DNA from: Branchiostoma floridae
Taxonomy: Eukaryota; Chordata; Leptocardii; Amphioxiformes; Branchiostomatidae
DNA: 64,000 nt
Assembly (NCBI RefSeq): GCF_000003815.2
Contig: NC_049980.1
Location: 10,243,449-10,307,448, forward strand
Direction: 5' to 3'
The position numbers were made by a program, and so were the translations under genes. How positions within the stretch are numbered: the stretch's first letter is position 1; every line of letters starts with the position of its first letter. Below the pieces are notes generated by a model. That model ran no database searches and was not told the origin of the DNA. It saw only the letters and a list, made by a program, of their open reading frames with translations. Below, one piece after another: positions 40,683 to 50,243 of the stretch.

Positions 40683-41060
40683 ACTTGAAATGTCTCTATT
40701 TCAGAACATGAAATGTCTCTATTTCAAAACTTGAAATGTCTCTATTTCAAAACTTGAAATGTCTCTACTTCAAAACTTGAAATGTCTCTATTTCAAAACT
40801 TGAAATGTCTTTATTTCAAAACTTGAAATGTCTCTATTTTAAAACTTGAAATGTCCCTATTTCAAAACTTGAAATGTCTCTACTTCAAATGTCTCTATTT
40901 CAAAACTTGAAATGTCTTTATTTCAAAACTTGAAATGTCTCTATTTCAAAACTTGAAATGTCTCTATTTCAAAACTTGAAATGTCTCTACTTCAAATGTC
41001 TCTATTTCAAAACTTGAAATGTCTCTATTGAAATATCTCTATTTCAAAACTTGAAATGTC
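40683..41060 (+). repeat. 23-bp minisatellite
   Basis: About sixteen copies of AAAACTTGAAATGTCTCTAT + TTC, with a few shortened copies (for example CTTCAAATGTCTC near 40883 and 40990). Each unit contains the near-palindrome TTTCAAAACTTGAAA. Sequence identity is high, so the expansion is probably recent. There is no open frame of interest. Confidence 0.95.
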
Positions 41061-41090
41061 AACCGACAAAAAATTGAAACAATGGCACCC

Positions 41091-41190
41091 CTATTCTTCG
41101 AGCAGAGGTTGCGGCGTGGAGATAGTAGTGGTCGGGATTTTCCCCTACTACTATCGATCTCCGCGACCCAACCTCTGCTTGGAGAATAGA
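41091..41190. mobile_element. Compact MITE hairpin with CTCTCCAAGCAGAGGTT-type ends
   Basis: Left arm CTATTCTTCGAGCAGAGGTT then GCGGCGTGGAGATAGTAGTG; right arm CACTACTATCGATCTCCGCG-like sequence then AACCTCTGCTTGGAGAATAG. It is only about 100 bp and almost wholly palindromic. It sits directly after the 23-bp minisatellite. The interior motif (GATAGTAGTGG) also occurs in the copies at 5909 and 13720. Confidence 0.7.
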
Positions 41191-41194
41191 CACC

Positions 41195-42218
41195 CCATCC
41201 CCTCCAGGTGTGGTATTCGGCCCTCCGACTGGGTCAGTGCGCCTGTTTCTTGACCAGTCTCGCTTGAGAAGTCTTGCTTACGGGGCTGTATGGTCAGGTA
41301 ACTTGTTTGTCATAACAATGGGGCGACTGAAACAACAGGCACACCTGCCTTCATCACCCCATGGGTCACCCCACAGAACTTTGTACCCTTCCAAGGTCAT
41401 TTGCAGGTGAAGAAGGAATGATGCAATGTAGGTATTCAGGGTTACATGCGGTCGTCTTTCCCGACATGAACACAGATATAACACTTGATATTCATATAAT
41501 AGCGCCTTCAAGCTTTACTCAAACTGCGCAGCACGGGACATGTACATGTGGCTTAAATACTTCATATCGTAGTACAGTTTAGAACTATCTCCTACATAAC
41601 ATTCCAATCGCACTACGGGTGTACATTCGCTCTATAGATATCTACCTAGCGTTGATTATATATACAATACAATCTAAAGGCACTTGCGGACGAATGATAA
41701 GCAAAACAGCACTGTCACGCCCTGTTGTATCATGTCTAATAGAAATACGTGACAGACTCTTCTTAGATGTATGTAACATGGTCCAATACAAATGGCACGC
41801 CTCCTGGCGGAATGCAAGTGTAACACACTATCGGTGAAAAGGTGTCGTCGGCATATCTCGTTTCCTCGATGTGATGATATACCACAATACATTGTACAAG
41901 TTAACTGGTGGAAGTTCCTTGACTCGAAAATCGATGACAGCTACACAAGGGAATTAGTATTGCAGAATTTTGAAAAGACATTTACCATGAGAAGGTAATA
42001 TATCATTTGCAGCGATACATGTCTAAGTTTGTTACTTTTCACAAAGAAAATGTTTCTCGTGGACAGAGACTAAATAAAAGGGTGATGTACGCAGAAAACT
42101 CAAGTCTCTTTGTGTTGTAGCTAACGAAACCTGGTCCTTATATAAACAGACATGAGAGGGATGGACTAAAATTGAATGAAGAATGGAGTTCCAGGATGGC
42201 GTCCTTCTGGTGACGTCA
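41195..42218. other. No gene seen upstream of the PLAC8-family last exon
   Basis: Several short overlapping frames on both strands without family resemblance. It may include the 3' UTR of the minus-strand PLAC8-type gene. Confidence 0.4.
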
Positions 42219-44717
42219 TCACTCCCTGACCATGGAGACTGTGGGGATGTCCGTGCCGACCTCTTGACCCTCCTGCGCAAGCGCACAGCACGGACAACAC
42301 AGGTGTAGTAGCAGATCTGTCACCAGGGAGCCCTCTATGCCCTTCTGTTCTCGGATCTTCCCTCGAATCTGCAGAATAAAAAAAAGAGATTATTGTACAT
42401 TTGGGTACCAACCCAGCTGGACTCTCCAAGCAGAGTTTGATTGGGAACATTGTTAGTCTCTACTCTCTACCACTGACTACGCCGGGTATCATAGACCTCA
42501 TCATAGGGAAAATAATTTGTCAGGGAAGTTTTGGGAAAAGTTTTGCTATGAGTGGAGTTTGTCGGCTTCGCAGGGAAAACATCAACCTAACTTCTAAGGG
42601 TGGAGTCTGACTCCCCTGGTCCCGTTTTCGAATTCTGGGATCCAGCCAATTCTGTCATCAGTCTTGCACCTTGCAAATTCTTAACAGCACTAATGTTTAA
42701 CGTAACAACAGCTTGGCAGTTTATGTTGAATGGCTCGGTCTAAAATTAAGTTCTCATTATTCAGAGCGGCACAAATGTAAAACCCCTTCAACGCCCTCAA
42801 AGACTGGGAACAGGAAACGACTGCTAACGCCGTAACGGGAACCAGATGTCCTCATCTCGGTGATTTTCCCCTAGTTGTGCCAGGGCTGTGCTAAAATGTA
42901 GTAAAAAGTAGGAAGCTGTTTATATAAACAGTGGGGCCTTGAATAAGCCCCTATGCTGTAGTCCTGTCTAATAATGTTATGAGCAAAATTTGTGTCAGAA
43001 AAACCGAGGAGCCAGAATTTAAAGCCCTTCATGAGTTCAAACATCTGATTGAGTGAATGGCTGGCAATCATGATTTTCCAAGCAGATCCTACGATAGCAT
43101 AAGATAGTACTAAACTGGCCAAGGAGTGTAGTCAGCCAAGAGGTGTACATTTGTCATGTAGGTAGCAAAACACACTTCTAGGCCGGCTTTACTCTTCTGG
43201 GGTTCCGGCAGCGATCTTCTTTGATGCTATCTTATGCTACAGTAGGATCTGCTCGGAGATTTCGATGATTGTTATCATCATCGGCTGGCTGCAGCTATGG
43301 TATATACCGATGTAATAATAGTATATTATCGTGTTTTTGTGAAAGTCGTGGACCAGGCGTGGACTGTGGTCTGAACTGTGGGTTGGGCAGGAAAAGATTG
43401 GGGAAAATCGATCTGCCCCGTAATAAGACAGAACAGCTGAAACAACAGGATCCCCGGGGGTGCTCCCTAGGTGCACCGTCCCTCATCAGTAATCTCTCCA
43501 AGCAGATGTTGTGACGGAAAAATTTTGCCAGATTCTCCAATGCCAGATTGTATCAGCCTGGTATCCAGCCGTATCATAGCTCCCGAGTCTCTTCTGTCCT
43601 CTCCGCAAATATTTTACAGAGCTGCTTGTCGGATATCTCAAGACTCAACAAGCCGCTATAGAAACTCTGCCTGTCCTGGATAGCAGAAAAGTTGGCCTGT
43701 AACTTTGCAAGCCCAGGAAATAATCTGGCGCTCAAATAGACTCTTTCAGTCGCCAAGCCATTGAAGAAAGGTTCATTGTACGTTCAGTTGGAAGCAGCAT
43801 GGAGGAAGGGGACTTAATCCTGTATCAAACAGCTTTGACTAGTGGTGAAGAATTCTGATGGGGGCGATCACATCCTGTAAACGTTGACCCTGAACTTTTC
43901 TAAGTCAACAAGCCTCCTCCGCGGTTTCCATTTCAATATGGGGGCCTGTTTTCAGACAGGGGTGATCCAACTGACCAAATGGGAGGTGAAAATTTGGGAC
44001 AGATTTTACAGTTTTTCGAGCGTGGAGACAGTTCCATCTTCATAAAAACCAACAATATCTTCTTATACATACATATTATCAATAACGAAACATTAACCCT
44101 TGCAAAACCATCGCACGGGATGGCAACATAAAATTTATGACCAATCCCTCAGTTTCCTAGCGGCAGCCCCATGTAAAATTGGAAAGGGGATTCCGGCAGT
44201 CCAAAGTCAACGTTAGTGAGGGGCTAGTGACATAATTTGACAGGACTATCGCGTAGTCGTTGAACTTGAAACAAGAATGAAACAGTAACAAAATACTCGG
44301 TGTGAACCTTAGTAAACGTTGTATACGAACTTTTTAAGATTGGTGAATGGTGATGAGAAACAACAAGTTTATGTTTGGAGGAAACACTTCAGATCACTTC
44401 ACTCTAGTACTACTAGTCCTCGCACAACATCTTTTCTTGGGCGTAAAACTTCACTTCTATAGAATATTGCTGCGTCTTACTTACTCAAATTCGTATTGGA
44501 TATAACGTCTTCAGAAAAAAGTTCTTGTGCACTTTACCTGTGCCCTGAACCAGGCTCCCACGAGAGGCACCAGCGTCAGGACTCCGCAGACCAGACAGTC
44601 CTCGCCCACGGCCTCGGCGTTCCTGCCCGCCGTGTAGCAGGGCGCCAGGTACGTGATCAGGCACAGCCCGATGTTGTCGAAACACCCGAGCAGGCCGTGG
44701 TTCCACTCGCGACTCAT
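42219..44717 (-). CDS. PLAC8-family cysteine-rich protein
   Basis: Two coding exons, 44717-44538 and 42368-42219 (TGA), joined in phase 0, give 109 residues, the usual size for PLAC8/cornifelin proteins. The N-terminal part has REWNHGLLGCFDN, then APCYTAGRNAEAVGEDC, matching the conserved C-P-C/Y block. The C-terminal part has CCPCCALAQEGQEV, the second Cys-rich hydrophobic segment. Family members are small, membrane-associated or secreted-like proteins; plant relatives affect cell size and divalent cation transport, and animal ones have varied roles. No specific function is assigned. The ATG at 44717 is the only in-frame start; the frame is open for 17 codons upstream (to a TGA) without another ATG or an acceptor. 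Confidence 0.85.
42421..42440 (+). repeat. Solo MITE end in the PLAC8-family intron
   Basis: ACTCTCCAAGCAGAGTTTGA matches the CTCTCCAAGCAGAGGTT terminus apart from one base. No partner is visible. Confidence 0.45.
43077..43257. mobile_element. Complete MITE with TCCAAGCAGATCCTACG ends
   Basis: The left end TCCAAGCAGATCCTACGATA + GCATAAGATAG is mirrored at the right by CTATCTTATGCTACAGTAGG + ATCTGCTCGGA. The interior contains a second inverted pair around GGCCGGCTTTACTC. Length is 181 bp. A truncated copy lies in ELOVL4 (36048-36160). The first ten bases match the otherwise different CTCTCCAAGCAGAGGTT family. Confidence 0.75.
43492..43594 (+). repeat. Two adjoining solo MITE ends
   Basis: AATCTCTCCAAGCAGATGTT at 43492-43511 is followed at about 43554 by AGCCTGGTATCCAGCCGTAT + CATAGCTCCCGAG, an arm of the element seen complete at 9997-10087. 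They appear to be two unrelated insertions or a nested remnant. Confidence 0.5.
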
Positions 44718-46198
44718 CGTGAAGACGGGATTGTAGATGGGTTGGTCGTGATGGTAGAGGAAAGGTAAAGGTCACAGGAGAGCTGGTTTTTCCCGGGATA
44801 GCCCAGTGAGATGGAGGGTGAGGCGGAGTAGAGAGGGACGCGCCCAAATGTGTACAATGTGATCCGCAGACGTGATGAGGACAGGCAGACCCCGGGGGTA
44901 AACCACGCCTGTATCTGTGAGGGTAGTGAAAAGCACGGTGGAAAACGAATATGTGGTATCAGGGTATTTGTATACATGTGGTATATCCGTCAACAAGGAA
45001 GGAACGCCCACACCTTTTCACTTTCACCAGGATGTTCCAAGAATTGGTCAGCCAATATTACTCCTGTTTTGTTTCCGTGCCGCTCACGCCTTTTTTGTTT
45101 CATAAACTATTATATAAAAAGATGTACTCTAAGTTTGGAAAGAACACATCTTTTCTGTTATGGCTTTACAATTAGACCTAAACTGACAGTATTCAATTCC
45201 CATCGTGCCTTGGCTCTTGCCTGCCGAACTCTAACTTTATACACTACAGTATATCGATGTTCCCTTCTTCGTCAGCTTTGCAATGTTTATCATTCATCAT
45301 TTTTCATATCAGTTTCATTTATCGGTAACTTGCGTCGGGTTTATAGGGTCGACATTTGTCGAAGATGTTACTTCATTATCGGGGGCGGGAAAAGGACTGA
45401 TTATTTCATATAATATAGTCTGAAGCAGCGTTCCGCCAGCATTTTAGAAGTCTCGGAACTGTTCGCCTCTAGTTACAAGACCCAAGTTTACAAGTATACT
45501 GGACGGTCCCCTGTTTAGCCAGAAGCAACCACACCCCAGTGCGAAGTTGACCTCCAAGAGGGGCACACATAGCGGTCCAAATTTGGGGAGTTGGCACCTC
45601 CGTGGGGCATGGACTAGTCAACTAACGTCGCGCGGGGGGAGGGGGAGATTGTTTCAAACTTTACAACACTTCAGAATAAATGTGGAAACGGACTAAGAAG
45701 CTGATTTTCAGCTATTTGCCAATGTTATATCTACATGTGTAACGTACATAGCACAAACCTCTGAAAGTATTTAGTTACCCCCTAGAGCTAAATCACAAAG
45801 ACCTAGCAAGAAGGTCACCATACCAACAAAAGCTTGAAGGAGGGTATTTCTGGGGGTTTCCAGTCAATAAAATCTATAATTAAAAACCTCCTTGCCTTTT
45901 CCTGTTCAAATCTAACTACATGTAATAACACTGAATCAAGAGAAGTGATGATAATGAAGGACTTCTATGGCAGAGTAAGCCAACCCTTGAGGAAAGGTTC
46001 CTTGCCAGCTTGCATTGGGGGGTGGCCAACAAATAACACATCACAGCACTCCCTAGCAGTGTACCAACACAGTGCATGTATCCTGAATCCGAGCACTTCT
46101 ACAGCAAAAGGGACACATTTAATGCTAGTTTGCATTACATGTAATGCTAAAAAAATGAATCAGTTATTTCCGGAGGAGCAGTTTCAACTGGAGTGATA
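44718..46198. other. Upstream of PLAC8-family gene; no other gene called
   Basis: The longest open frame in the window (187 codons, plus strand, 44850-45413) lies here. It has mixed composition, no domain and no splice context, so it is considered fortuitous. It may overlap the PLAC8-family 5' UTR/promoter. Confidence 0.4.
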
Positions 46199-46314
46199 TA
46201 GCCTAAGTACCATCCTCCATAATGACCGCTGGCTCAGTCCTTTCATTTGTTATCTGTGGTTAGCAAGCTAAAGTACTGAGCCAGTGGTCACTATGGAGGA
46301 TGGTACTCAGGCTA
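46199..46314. mobile_element. Hairpin MITE of about 115 bp
   Basis: TAGCCTAAGTACCATCCTCC + ATAATGACCGCTGGCTCAGT is mirrored by ACTGAGCCAGTGGTCACTAT + GGAGGATGGTACTCAGGCTA. The two arms of about 40 bp differ at only three or four positions. The loop is AT-rich. Confidence 0.8.
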
Positions 46315-46547
46315 AGTGTAACAATGGTGTTCAAGTACACTGGAAGCCGCTTAATTGCACAACCAATTTGCCAACGAATTCCGTGCAATTATCCGGCGTG
46401 TGTGATAATGCGAAGTTACCCAGTTGGACCGCACCACCACATGGATTTGGGGATTCCGTGCAATTGACCGAAGTGTGCCTTTATCCGACGTGCAATTAAA
46501 TGCCTTCCACTGTACCACCTACCATCCTTGCCCAACAGATCTGAGTT

Positions 46548-46620
46548 TTTGTGGCGACATCGATAGCGGTCATGATTTGTAATCTGCCGCCCCGGGTTCG
46601 ATCCCAGGTATCGGCATGTT
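46548..46620 (+). repeat. tRNA-like SINE head
   Basis: A B-box-like CCCGGGTTCGATCCCAGG follows GATAGCGGTCATGATTTGTA. The acceptor stem is not paired and the sequence is not a full cloverleaf, so it is a SINE remnant rather than a tRNA gene. Confidence 0.5.
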
Positions 46621-47304
46621 TGTTTCTTTCTGTTCTTACTCGCCCCTCTCAATTTCTACATAAGAGTGATACTCCTAGCCAACCAAAAACCTACTACACC
46701 ACAATGAAGGTGTTACATTTTTTTGTAAGTCCACGTACAACAAATGTTACTGTTACGGCTTGATTGGCCTAGTTCCATAAACTAGAAAAAAATCTTAACT
46801 GCTAGAACTGAATGAAGTGATAATGCTATTCATATAAAAACCACAATATACCAGAATTCAAGACAATTCTTACATTTCATTCTACCATCTTTACTTCAAT
46901 CCATCATTTCCTTTCAGATCTAGAGTGTTACACATGTAACTGATCCAGTGTGGCATTACTTGACAATAGATCAGTAGGGAACAAGTAGCTTAGATATTGG
47001 CAATATTGACAAATAACAACAAAAGCAATCAACATGTCAATCAAAAGTTCCAATGAAATCCCATCACATCTACTTGTTGTTCAATTTCAATGTAGTTAGT
47101 TAACATATTTCAGGGTGCCACTTTGTATCACAAGCGATACTGGTCAAAGTTGACATGTAGTGAAATAATGTACAGCTGAAGTTTTGTTTTGTTCTGGTGC
47201 AGTTTGGTCAAGTAAAAGTGACATATAGATTCACATCACTGAAACCTCTTTGTTGGCTATATATACCAGCTATGTATGTCTAGATTTGTTGATGTTTCTT
47301 CTGT
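46621..47304. other. No gene seen; probable 3' flank of the next gene
   Basis: AT-rich, stop-rich DNA downstream of the minus-strand gene ending at 47305. It may hold that gene's 3' UTR, but I see no convincing poly(A) signal. Confidence 0.4.
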
Positions 47305-49547
47305 TCACTGCGGGAGTGTTTCCCGAGCGTACTCCGGTGGTGTGTACTTGCCCTCCTTGATCAGTTTGTCCCTCCTTTCACGGATGATCCTCAGCCGTTC
47401 TTTCTGCATAAATTATACAGAAAAGCAAATTATACCATGAAAAGTTCAACATATGGTACACTTTTATTAATTTCTAGACCTCAACATCTTTTGTCTTTGT
47501 CACTCCATTTCATCAAGTAATCGGTGAAGACGTTTTATTTTGTAATACGCACTGATTATTTTCAAAGCAGGAAATCTAAGGAATAAAGACACATGTACTA
47601 ACTTTCATATTGCATGCATACACTAGTCTGACTATCTACAAACGGAATGAAAATTGTAAAAATTTGCATTCTATCCTGTGTCTTCACACATCACGCCAAA
47701 AATAAGTAAATTCAAAAGAGGGTAATATCATTTTGTACCAAGCAAGGCTAAAAACAGATTTAGTGTCAAGCTAAGAGACCTTACTTACCTAACTAACAAA
47801 ATAAGAGAGTTGGATGAAACTTTGAACAGAGAATACTGCTCTTCTCCTTACATAGTTCTAGGGGCTGAGGTAGCTNNNNNNNNNNNNNNNNNNNNNNNNN
47901 NNNNNNNNNNNNNNNNNNNNNNNNNNNNNNNNNNNNNNNNNNNNNNNNNNNNNNNNNNNNNNNNNNNNNNNNNNNCACCAAGGAGCTTTTATCAGTAGGA
48001 GAGAGTATGGAGTTACCCGCCCGCTGTGCGCCTTTGTTTTGCCCAGTTAAATCCCGCAGCGCCGCTTTGTTTACTGCCCGTCGCGGTGCCGCTTTGATAA
48101 GATGTTCGTAGCGCCGGTTGGCGCGGTTTCTATGCTAATGAGCCACGCCATGACGTCATAGCCCTCGAGCCAGCCCGAAGCCCGATCGGCAAGAGGCGAA
48201 GTGGGTCAGGTTTCCGACGATTCCCTTATTTGGAAAACTCGGCAGGCATGTGACTACGTCATCTTGCGGTAGAGGGCACAATGGCGGACAGTTTGATATG
48301 TTTCTCTTCGCCGTACAACAAACATGGGCCAGTTTAGGCCTATTTTCGCGGATCGAGGTCTGTTTTCTTGCGATAGAATTATGAATTTTCACATGTATTT
48401 TCAGATGGCTACTAAAAAAATATGACGTTTTTCTTCATTTAGCTGATATTTTTTCGTAACTGTTGATGATGTGCTCGGTAAAATGGCGTGTTCACTGTTG
48501 GTCGAACCTTGCTCATTTTTGTCGAACCACCCGTGTTTTTAGAGGATACATCGGGCCTGGAATGAGGTGAAGGTAAGGCGGGAGAGCATAGTTTTCATGG
48601 TTTTCGTTACGATCGGGTTTTCGTATATAATGTCTTGAGTTCTCCAGGCATAATTTTGAACTTTGTATTTGTATCGATTTATGAAATATATCTGTTGCAT
48701 ACTTTAAAAAAAAAACTTGGTTCCTGAGATCATTGAGTCAGGTTTTTCACAGTCATCATTAATTGTAGGAATATTACCAGTTTTTTTCGTAGACTTTGCC
48801 TCAGACAATTTTGCCTTTAGGCTTAGCCCGTACCCGAGCGGCGGCGCTGTCCGGTAGCCGTATGACTTTGAAATTTCACCCTCAGTCAGAGAGAATATTG
48901 CCGCCGCTGTATGTATTCCGAAGTTACTCTTCTGTTCAACATCGTCAACAAAATCGCAAAAATCAGATCGCTACACACAATGTTTGTATCCCCAGGCCGC
49001 CCCACCATGAAAATGACCACAAAACAAAGGGAAAACAAAAGCTTGCGTGGGTGAAATGTATGCAGATGCGGGTTTTTGACACGTGGGTGTTAATAAAATT
49101 TTGTCGCCCGCTACGAACATACGAACAATGGAAACTAATCCGTACTCTCTCCTACTGATGAAAGCTCCTTGGGAAAATCCAATAAAATAGTGACATGACC
49201 AAAGGGACATGGAACATATGATAGTAGTGTAGACTTTTCAAGGTTTCTTCATAGTGCACTAGGAAATTTCTAAATACTAAGATAGCTTTGCATGAGAAAC
49301 TGAAACATAACAATACCGAATGACATGTCCATACACGTTATATAATGCAAAACAAGGTACAGATGATGCACTGTAAAGTGTAAACATGTCCAAGGACATG
49401 TCTAACTCTAAATCATGACCAGAAAAGACATAATTTTTGACTGACCTTCTCAAAATGGAAACACCTGTGAGTTTGTCCATTTTCATCACTACTGGCGCCA
49501 GATAGCATCCAGTGGTCCCATTTGTGGCCAAGGTTTAGGATCGGCAT
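47305..49547 (-). CDS. Small unrecognised two-exon gene (66 codons)
   Basis: Exon 49547-49446 starts ATG in a CACCATGC context and encodes MPILNLGHKWDHWMLSG and on to CFHFEK, then a donor GTCAGT. Exon 47403-47305 follows an ATTTATGCAG acceptor and encodes KERLRIIRERRDKLIKEG, then KYTPPEYARE, and TGA. Phases match (0/0). The product would be 66 residues: a W/H-rich head and a strongly basic helix, without signal peptide or membrane segment. I do not recognise the family; a mitochondrial or nuclear small protein is possible, but that is a guess. More exons could lie in the intron, which holds the assembly gap. The gene is divergent from BAG2. Confidence 0.6.
47876..47975. other. Assembly gap (100 N)
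   Basis: A run of exactly 100 N, the customary placeholder for a gap of unknown size. It ends two bases before a TIR element, so the gap probably reflects repeat collapse or allelic insertion. Open frames crossing it are meaningless. Confidence 0.98.
47978..49172. mobile_element. TIR element of about 1.2 kb beside the gap
   Basis: CCAAGGAGCTTTTATCAGTA + GGAGAGAGTATGGA at the left is mirrored at the right (49139-49172) by TCCGTACTCTCTCCTACTGA + TGAAAGCTCCTTGG. The two 34-bp arms differ at two positions. The interior is partly GC-rich and has a promoter-like stretch but no transposase-like frame. It lies wholly in the intron of the small minus-strand gene. Confidence 0.7.
48145..48290 (+). promoter_or_regulatory. 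Promoter-like segment inside the TIR element
   Basis: A CRE palindrome TGACGTCA (48151-48158), a second half site (CTACGTCAT, about 48254) and GGGCACAATGGCGGACAG (YY1-like, ATG at 48281) cluster within 150 bp. The ATG opens an 18-codon frame (MADSLICFSS...) ending at TAG. It may be a carried promoter or a cryptic start; transcription is not shown by the sequence. Confidence 0.3.
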
Positions 49548-49839
49548 GGTGGAACTGTGCTGAGATTGACAAACCAATGAACAGAATACAATATAATTGC
49601 AGTAGGGTCACAAACTTTGGGATGTTAAAAAAATAATTATTTTGTAACATCTTTCACTGTTCGACAGTTATACTTTCATCAACGCTTGCTAAGCTACGAG
49701 CCCGAATGTAAACGCACTACACGGCTAGAGCGTGGCCCTACTTCTTATGGATTCGTTGCTGGTGTTATGAGGGACTTAATTCTTCATACTAACCAGATTT
49801 TTTACCAAAGCAAGGAGAAACACCCACTCACCCAAGGGC

Positions 49840-49918
49840 AAATATGGCGGCGGAGAAACACACTCTCCACTCTCGCGAAGTCTCGCGACCTTAAAGGTCA
49901 AATCACTGTCTCGCGAGA
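49840..49918. promoter_or_regulatory. Bidirectional promoter with TCTCGCGAGA and YY1-like site
   Basis: AAATATGGCGGCG (49840-49852, YY1-like) is followed by two half sites TCTCGCGA (49871, 49881) and the full palindrome TCTCGCGAGA (49909-49918). This palindrome is an established core element of CpG-type, often bidirectional promoters in vertebrates, bound by BANP. It lies between the divergent start codons of the small gene (49547) and BAG2 (50244). Confidence 0.65.
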
Positions 49919-50243
49919 ACAAGGCAGGTTATACCATTATCAGAGTAGTGATATCAAGGAATTGTGTATTCATTTTGCTACAAGTATACACAATATATAC
50001 ACTTATTTTTTATATACATATTTACTATATGTACATATTCAATAATATTTATTCACATTAAATGATATTTTCCTCTTAATGAATATATCACAAATTTTGC
50101 CACCATAGTCCCTACCCTAAAGTGAGTAGTTAAGCCTGAAGCTGGCATATAACGTTACTCTTACTCTTAGAATTTTCTGGGAGGTGAACTGCCAAACTGG
50201 ACCGAAACTGTATTGTTGTGGCGGCGGTGGAAGGGCAGGGACC

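Noticed and set aside
44850-45413. Longest open frame in the window (187 codons, plus strand)
   Set aside because: No domain, no signal or membrane pattern, irregular composition and no splice or promoter context. It overlaps the upstream flank of the PLAC8-family gene on the other strand.
47793-47998. Open frames spanning the N run
   Set aside because: They cross the 100-N assembly gap, so the translation is undefined.
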